Under the pieces are notes generated by a model. It did no database searches. It saw only the letters and a list, made by a program, of their open reading frames with translations, and was not told the DNA's origin. Below, in pieces: positions 7,080 through 11,485 of a stretch of 11,485 nucleotides of DNA; within the stretch, counting starts at the first letter, position 1, and every line of letters starts with the position of its first letter. The translations under genes were made by a program, and so were the position numbers. This DNA is from an uncultured Lachnospiraceae bacterium (GTDB lineage Bacteria > Bacillota > Clostridia > Lachnospirales > Lachnospiraceae): contig CAKSAI010000077.1 of NCBI GenBank assembly GCA_934434905.1, positions 1 through 11,485 on the forward strand, read 5' to 3'.

Positions 7080-7100
7080 CTTCGTACCGAATCTTTTTCA

Positions 7101-7136
7101 CGCAACAGGCAGGAGAAATCAATCCTGCCTGTCGTG
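7101..7136. other. Perfect-stem hairpin between convergent genes
   Basis: ACAGGCAGGA (7105-7114) pairs perfectly with TCCTGCCTGT (7123-7132) around an 8-base loop, and three more pairs form outside one mismatch. It lies 25 bases after the rhamnosidase stop. Neither strand has a T tract after the stem, so it is not a canonical intrinsic terminator; it may still protect mRNA 3' ends or stop convergent transcription. A second small dyad, TATGCA-TT-TGCATA, is at 7181-7194. Confidence 0.55.
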
Positions 7137-7203
7137 CCAGGCCTCCATGATTACCGGAGCGTACAGTGGTTTCGCAAGACTATGCATTTGCATAAACCCA
7201 TTA

Positions 7204-8871
7204 TCACATACTGTCCAGCAGTCCCTTTATGCCGCCTTCCTTAAAAACATCCTTATAATATCCAAGCTCCTCCCGGATCAGCCCATCGATGACTCTCATA
7301 CCAAGAAGCTCCACCGGGGCCTTGTCATCCGTCAGAAGATATGCGCCCTTCTCGTACGCCTCAAGTCCATTATATACAGTGCCAAGCATCCGCGCCAGCT
7401 CCCGCGATCCCGCCGCCGACACTGACGACTTCTCATCTGCCTGCCCGCGTTCCCCGTTTATCGCCGCCGATGTCCCGTCTGCCATCTTATCGATCCGGTT
7501 TTTTGCCGTTTCCAGCATATCCCCGTTCATCCCCGCGAACAATTCACGGTTGGTAGAACCGGCAACATCCACTGTGTATACATGCGGAAATACCGAAGCG
7601 ATGGTGTCCGACAGATACTCATTGATATTTCCTTTTTCCTTAGAATGCATGTTCATGTTCACCACCATGACTCCGTTTTCCGTCAAATGCTCCCTTACCA
7701 TGGTAAAAAACTCCAGCGATGACATCTGGAACGGAATGGTGATATCCTGATAAGCATCCACCATGACCACATCATACTTCTTGTCCACCGCCATCAGATA
7801 CGCCCGGCCATCGTAGGTAGTGACCTTCACGGAATCCGGCAGTTCAAAATATTCTCTGGCAAGGTCCGTGATCTTCTCATCGATCTCCACGCCCTCCACC
7901 TGCACATCATCAAAATAACGCATACACTGTCTGGCAAAGGTTCCGGTTCCCATCCCCAGCACCAGGATCTCATCCCCCGGCTCCACATCCGCCATCACCG
8001 GTGCCATCATGGCGTAATCATAATACATGCCGGTCAGCCCGTCCTCCTTCATCAAGATGGACTGGACGCCGAAGAGCACATTGGTGGAGAGGATCACATT
8101 GTTAGGGTTATCCTTCACCTGAAGATAGTTGTATATGGACTCTCCTTCGTACTTAAGGTTCGTCTCCCAGAATGCAAAGCTGCCGGAATGGCCGAAGATA
8201 CTGCACAGTACAAACAATGCCGTGGATACTGCGCAGGCGATGAGCTTTGCTTTCTTACTGATAAAATAAATCAATGCCAGAACCAGCAGGATCCCGGAGA
8301 AGATCAAAAACGTCACCGCTGTCCCCACTGCCGGAATGGTTACGAAGGTAGGAAGGAAGGTTCCGATAATGCTCCCGATGGTGTTGAAGGCTCCCAATGT
8401 ACCCACGGTCTTGCCGCTGTCGGAAAGGCTGTCCACCGTGTATTTTACCAGGGAAGGGGTCACAGTCCCCAGCAGAAACAGCGGAAACACGAATACCACC
8501 ATACAGGCCAGAAAAGCTGCAAGGATCAGGAAATTGTTGTTGACTGTCAGCACCAGCAGCCCGGAGATTCCCAGGATCACGTATTTTCCCAGCAATGGGA
8601 TGGCTGCGATCCAGACGGCTGCGATCATCAGACGCAGATACAGCTTGTCCGGGTTGGGATTCTTGTCGGCACTCCTGCCGCCCCAGATATTTCCCAGGGC
8701 CATGGCGATCATGATGGTACCGATAATGATGGTCCACACGATCTGGGATGAGCTGAAGTAAGGAGCCAGCAGACGGCTGGCTCCCAGCTCTACCGCCATG
8801 ACGGACACACCGGAGAAGAACTCCGTGAGGTACAGATAAAATTTGTTTTTCAGAATGTCGTGTTTTTTCAT
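7204..8871 (-). CDS. Membrane protein with fused spermidine-synthase-like domain
   Basis: This 555-residue protein has about seven hydrophobic segments in its first 230 residues (for example 42-62, 80-106, 113-139, 158-182, 186-205, 210-227). A cytosolic Rossmann methyltransferase-like domain follows, with nucleotide-binding motif VLGMGTGTF (304-312), VEGVEID (325-331) and DGRAY (354-358). The architecture is that of 'fused MFS/spermidine synthase' proteins. In true spermidine synthases the catalytic aspartate lies in a D-S/T-T-D-P motif; here the equivalent stretch reads VDAYQDITIP (371-380), so aminopropyl transfer is doubtful and the reaction is unknown. Residues about 462-490 form a hydrophilic Ala/Ser/Gly/Glu-rich linker. 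The start is ATG at 8871 with GGAGG four bases upstream. It follows uppP by 20 bp and is almost certainly co-transcribed with it. Confidence 0.85.
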   Translation of the reverse strand: MKKHDILKNKFYLYLTEFFSGVSVMAVELGASRLLAPYFSSSQIVWTIIIGTIMIAMALGNIWGGRSADKNPNPDKLYLRLMIAAVWIAAIPLLGKYVILGISGLLVLTVNNNFLILAAFLACMVVFVFPLFLLGTVTPSLVKYTVDSLSDSGKTVGTLGAFNTIGSIIGTFLPTFVTIPAVGTAVTFLIFSGILLVLALIYFISKKAKLIACAVSTALFVLCSIFGHSGSFAFWETNLKYEGESIYNYLQVKDNPNNVILSTNVLFGVQSILMKEDGLTGMYYDYAMMAPVMADVEPGDEILVLGMGTGTFARQCMRYFDDVQVEGVEIDEKITDLAREYFELPDSVKVTTYDGRAYLMAVDKKYDVVMVDAYQDITIPFQMSSLEFFTMVREHLTENGVMVVNMNMHSKEKGNINEYLSDTIASVFPHVYTVDVAGSTNRELFAGMNGDMLETAKNRIDKMADGTSAAINGERGQADEKSSVSAAGSRELARMLGTVYNGLEAYEKGAYLLTDDKAPVELLGMRVIDGLIREELGYYKDVFKEGGIKGLLDSM

Positions 8872-8891
8872 AAAACCTCCAGGATATCATT

Positions 8892-9716
8892 TTATATTAT
8901 AAAATATAAGATCACCAGCACGCCCAACGCAATCCGATACCATCCAAATACCGTGAAATCATGCTTCTTGATATATCCCACCAGAAACTGAATGGCAAAC
9001 ACGGACACCACAAAGGCCGATACCATACCCACCAGAAGGAGTGAGACCTCGCCGGCCGAATAATGAAGGCCAAACTTCACAAGCTTCAGGGCGCTGGCTC
9101 CGAACATCACCGGAACCGCCAGGAAAAAGGTATATTCCGTGGCCACACTCCGGGACACTCCGATCAGCAGGGCTCCCAGGATCGTAGCCCCGGAGCGGGA
9201 GGTTCCCGGAAACACGGCTGCAATCAGCTGAAAAAGGCCGATGACAACAGCCGCCCGGTAAGTCAGCGCTCCCATGGTATTGATGGTCGGCACTTTCTTC
9301 TTGTGATACCGCTCAATCAGGATAAAAAAGATACCGAAGAGGATCAGCATAACGGATACCGTCTGCCAATTATAAAACAACGCATCAATCTTGTCATCGA
9401 ACAGGATCCCAACGATGGCTGCGGGTACGCAGGACACTACGATCTTCATCCACATGGAGACCGTTTCCTTCTTGAGTCTTACCTGCCCATGCTCTCTGGT
9501 AAAAGGAAAAAGCTTCCGGAAATACAGCAGCACCACAGCCAGGATGGCTCCCAACTGTATCACCACCAGAAACATTTCCTTAAACTCCGGCGATACCTTA
9601 AGCTTCAGGAATTCGTCCACCAGGATCATGTGTCCGGTGCTGCTGACCGGCAGCCACTCGGTGATGCCCTCTACGATTCCTAAGATCAGTGCCTTTAAAA
9701 CCTCGATCAATTCCAT
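8892..9716 (-). CDS. uppP: Undecaprenyl-diphosphate phosphatase (UppP/BacA)
   Basis: This 274-residue integral membrane enzyme dephosphorylates undecaprenyl diphosphate to the monophosphate lipid carrier used for peptidoglycan and other surface glycans; extra copies can give bacitracin resistance. The family signatures are intact: EGITEWLPVSSTGH (16-29) with Glu17 and Glu21, and PGTSRSGATI (170-179) with Arg174. Several hydrophobic helices cover the rest (about 47-66, 93-105, 118-135, 155-169, 195-212, 223-248, 257-274), and length is normal. The start is ATG at 9716 with AAAGGAG six bases upstream. The next gene starts 20 bp after its stop. An AT-rich stretch overlaps the stop codon but does not look like a terminator. 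Confidence 0.96.
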   Translation of the reverse strand: MELIEVLKALILGIVEGITEWLPVSSTGHMILVDEFLKLKVSPEFKEMFLVVIQLGAILAVVLLYFRKLFPFTREHGQVRLKKETVSMWMKIVVSCVPAAIVGILFDDKIDALFYNWQTVSVMLILFGIFFILIERYHKKKVPTINTMGALTYRAAVVIGLFQLIAAVFPGTSRSGATILGALLIGVSRSVATEYTFFLAVPVMFGASALKLVKFGLHYSAGEVSLLLVGMVSAFVVSVFAIQFLVGYIKKHDFTVFGWYRIALGVLVILYFII

Positions 9717-9741
9717 TGGGCGCTCCTTTTTTCGGTTATGA

Positions 9742-9760
9742 CAGACCCGATTTCGGTCTG
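9742..9760 (-). promoter_or_regulatory. Hairpin in the uppP leader
   Basis: On the minus strand CAGACC and GGTCTG pair (six bases, seven-base loop). The hairpin ends about 17 bases before the uppP ribosome binding site and is followed by A-rich sequence, so it is not a terminator. It could affect mRNA stability or translation. Confidence 0.35.
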
Positions 9761-9771
9761 GCTGAACTGTT

Positions 9772-9807
9772 ATTATATATTGTCTACCAGTTAGTGGGAT
9801 TTTGCAA
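9772..9807 (-). promoter_or_regulatory. Candidate promoter of the uppP operon
   Basis: On the minus strand TTGCAA (9807-9802) is followed after 17 bases by GACAAT (9784-9779), 4 of 6 at each box. A perfect TATAAT is also present (9777-9772) but its 17-base upstream position has no -35 match. One of these boxes probably drives uppP separately from the Na/Pi gene, whose stop codon is 29 bases further upstream. Confidence 0.35.
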
Positions 9808-9835
9808 GTGAATTTTTCGTTATCATGGATATATT

Positions 9836-10774
9836 TTACTTCGACTCCGGCACAAAAATGCCTGCGATCTTAACCAGCAGACCGCCAAATGGCAGCAATA
9901 CCAGCGAGGTGGCGACATTAAAGATCGTATGTACATTGGCGATCTGGCGGGCCGGCTGCCCCGGTGCCAGATGCTCCATCCAGTCTGAAAATGGCAGCAG
10001 AATCCCCAAAAGCAGAAACAGGACGGTTCCGAGGAGATTGATAAGAAGGTGGAGCACCGCTGTCCGCTTAGCGTTTACGGAGGCTCCGCCTGCGGCCAGA
10101 AGGGCCGTAAAGCAGGTTCCTATGTTCTGACCGAACACAATAAAAATACTCTGCCGGATATCTACCAGGCCATTGTTTGCCAAGGCCTGTAGGATCCCGA
10201 CAGAGGCTGTGGAGGACTGGAGCAGCGCAGTAAATACGGTACCTGCCAAGATCCCGGTGAGCGGATTGCCGCACCGGGTCAGAAGGGAACAAAAAAGTCG
10301 GGATCCTCCCAGTGGCCGCATGGATGTCTCTACCATGGAAAGGCCGATGAACATGATCCCCAGACCGCTCAATATGCCCCCGGCACGTTGATTTCGTTCT
10401 TTCTTCGAGGTGAGGAGCAGAAGCCCCGCAAAGGCGAAGAGCGGCGATATGCCTTTTATGTTAAGCGCCGTCAACTGGCTGGTTACGGTAGTTCCGATAT
10501 TGGCTCCCAGAATCACCCATACAGTCTGTGTAAGGGTCACGATTCCTGCATCCGCAAAGCCGATGAGCAGTACCATCACGGCTGTGGAGGACTGCACCAC
10601 CGCTGTGATCCCCGTACCGGCCAGAAAGCCCGGGAGCGGCCTCCCGGTGAGACGTTTTAACATCCCCGGAAGCTTTCCTTCTGCTGCCTGCTCCAGATGC
10701 TCCCGCATCATCCTCATGCCATACAAGAAAAGAGCCAGGCCACCCAGCATAGAAAAGACATCTGAAATGCTCAT
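9836..10774 (-). CDS. Na/Pi-cotransporter family protein, short form without PhoU domain
   Basis: This 312-residue membrane protein belongs to the NptA/type II Na-phosphate cotransporter family. The two inverted QSST repeats are present: ITAVVQSSTAV (56-66) with GANIGTTVTS (90-99), and FTALLQSSTAS (181-191) with GQNIGTCFTA (215-224). About eight hydrophobic segments fill the rest. Bacterial members of about 530-560 residues carry a C-terminal PhoU-like domain; this one stops after the membrane region, as do other short Firmicutes members such as the YqeW type. It probably moves phosphate with sodium, though for short forms the transported ion is often unproven. The ATG at 10774 has only a weak, distant AAGGGA upstream, suggesting modest translation or another start. 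It lies 63 bp after the partial nuclease-domain gene and 119 bp before uppP. Confidence 0.9.
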   Translation of the reverse strand: MSISDVFSMLGGLALFLYGMRMMREHLEQAAEGKLPGMLKRLTGRPLPGFLAGTGITAVVQSSTAVMVLLIGFADAGIVTLTQTVWVILGANIGTTVTSQLTALNIKGISPLFAFAGLLLLTSKKERNQRAGGILSGLGIMFIGLSMVETSMRPLGGSRLFCSLLTRCGNPLTGILAGTVFTALLQSSTASVGILQALANNGLVDIRQSIFIVFGQNIGTCFTALLAAGGASVNAKRTAVLHLLINLLGTVLFLLLGILLPFSDWMEHLAPGQPARQIANVHTIFNVATSLVLLPFGGLLVKIAGIFVPESK

Positions 10775-10837
10775 GTTCTATCGCATCCCTTTTCGTCTAT
10801 TCTATTCCGGGCACCTGGTTTTATGACGTTCTGTATT

Positions 10838-11485
10838 CTAATTGCGCTTTTCAATCGAATAATTGTTTTTCACAACCGCATTCTTGCCGCGGAATGCAAT
10901 GCCAATCTTGATGACATCGGTAATTCCGGCATCAAGAAACTCCGCATCGTATTTCTTCTCCATAATCTGTTTCAAGGCTTCATCAGCCAGCGCCTCAAGG
11001 TCAACCTTCGCGTCTTTGGTAAACTTGAACTCATAGATAAACCCCGGCATGGACTTTACACGAGGGATCAACATGATATCAAAACGTCCGATCCCTGATT
11101 CCCGATTGGAACGTACCTGATATCGGTAGCTGAGCACGGCACAGAGCCCCAGCATCATTCCATGATAAAAGCCTTCATTTGCCCCATCAAGCGAAGCGAT
11201 CGACTGAAGCATAAACTTTTCAAGCAATGCCTGCAGCTTCCTGGCATCACCGGAAAAGATTGCTTGTTGAATCGAAATAGCTGCGCCGCTCTGTCCGGTT
11301 TTGTTCAGCACCTCTTTTTCATAGACAAAAGCAATTTCTTTATTCGGGATTGCCACATCGCACATAAAATTCCCATCGTTCTGCGGATATGCAGCGGACA
11401 CACGCAAGTATCCGGCTATCAAAAGGAAACTGTAGATGCTGTAGGGATCATTTTGGATCTCCGGGTAGATCACACTGGTATCTAC
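10838..11485 (-). CDS. C-terminal part of an ATPase/PD-(D/E)XK nuclease-domain protein (partial)
   Basis: The frame is open to the window edge (215 residues visible), so the 5' end is missing; a GTG at 11473 is internal, not the start. The visible part matches the C-terminal half of the 'AAA-ATPase-like plus PDDEXK_9' proteins common in multiple copies in gut Bacteroidetes and Clostridia. VIYPEIQNDPYSIYSFLLIAGYL (5-27, family-typical) precedes the nuclease fold, with GRFD (133-136, Asp136), YEFKF (151-155, Glu152 and Lys154) and a later QIMEKKY (173-179), so the PD-(D/E)XK core appears intact. The missing N-terminal part should hold the ATP-binding domain. The biological role of this family is not established; links to mobile elements have been suggested. 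The stop is TAG at 10838, and it lies upstream of the Na/Pi gene on the same strand. Confidence 0.85.
   Translation of the reverse strand, partial: VDTSVIYPEIQNDPYSIYSFLLIAGYLRVSAAYPQNDGNFMCDVAIPNKEIAFVYEKEVLNKTGQSGAAISIQQAIFSGDARKLQALLEKFMLQSIASLDGANEGFYHGMMLGLCAVLSYRYQVRSNRESGIGRFDIMLIPRVKSMPGFIYEFKFTKDAKVDLEALADEALKQIMEKKYDAEFLDAGITDVIKIGIAFRGKNAVVKNNYSIEKRN

Noticed and set aside
9811..9828. CcpA (cre) site upstream of uppP
   Set aside because: Only the central bases fit; the right half does not match the consensus.
11471..11473. GTG as the start of the nuclease-domain gene
   Set aside because: The frame is open upstream to the window edge and the residues before it continue the family pattern.

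Overview
The window looks like an ordinary chromosomal segment of a Clostridia bacterium, most probably Lachnospiraceae. The reasons are moderately GC-rich coding DNA with AT-rich intergenic gaps, strong GGAGG-type ribosome binding sites, and a gene set typical of gut Firmicutes. This placement is inference, since no rRNA or other taxonomic marker is present. Coding density is high and no stretch over 300 bases lacks a gene. I see no tRNA, rRNA, CRISPR array, insertion sequence or phage gene.

Layout. (1) 1-2990: a two-gene minus-strand unit, rarA (AAA+ ATPase of stalled-fork maintenance) followed by a class I/II PLP aminotransferase. Related leader-like elements lie just upstream of rarA and just downstream of the aminotransferase, the latter leading to a gene beyond the left edge. 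(2) 2990-3712: a membrane-anchored polysaccharide deacetylase (CE4) behind a possible sporulation-type promoter. (3) 3817-7079: a divergent pair, an AraC-family regulator (minus) and a cytoplasmic GH78 alpha-L-rhamnosidase (plus), sharing a 194-bp control region with a candidate operator made of two direct repeats. (4) 7204-9716: a probable minus-strand operon, uppP (undecaprenyl-diphosphate phosphatase) then a polytopic membrane protein with a spermidine-synthase-like domain, meeting the rhamnosidase gene tail to tail. (5) 9836-11485: a short Na/Pi-cotransporter-family protein and the 3' part of an ATPase/PD-(D/E)XK protein that runs off the right edge.

How the genes work together. The regulator and rhamnosidase form a small carbohydrate-utilisation module: rhamnosides enter the cell by a transporter not in this window, are hydrolysed in the cytoplasm, and the regulator probably senses the sugar. 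UppP and the deacetylase both touch the cell envelope but are not in one operon. rarA and the aminotransferase are probably only co-transcribed.

I found no clearly new multi-gene system. The signals most worth a second look are the pair of diverged leader elements (3-93 and 2780-2882), the three GC- or AA-centred dyads stacked upstream of rarA, the operator repeats at 4838-4865, and the spermidine-synthase-like protein with an altered active-site motif.
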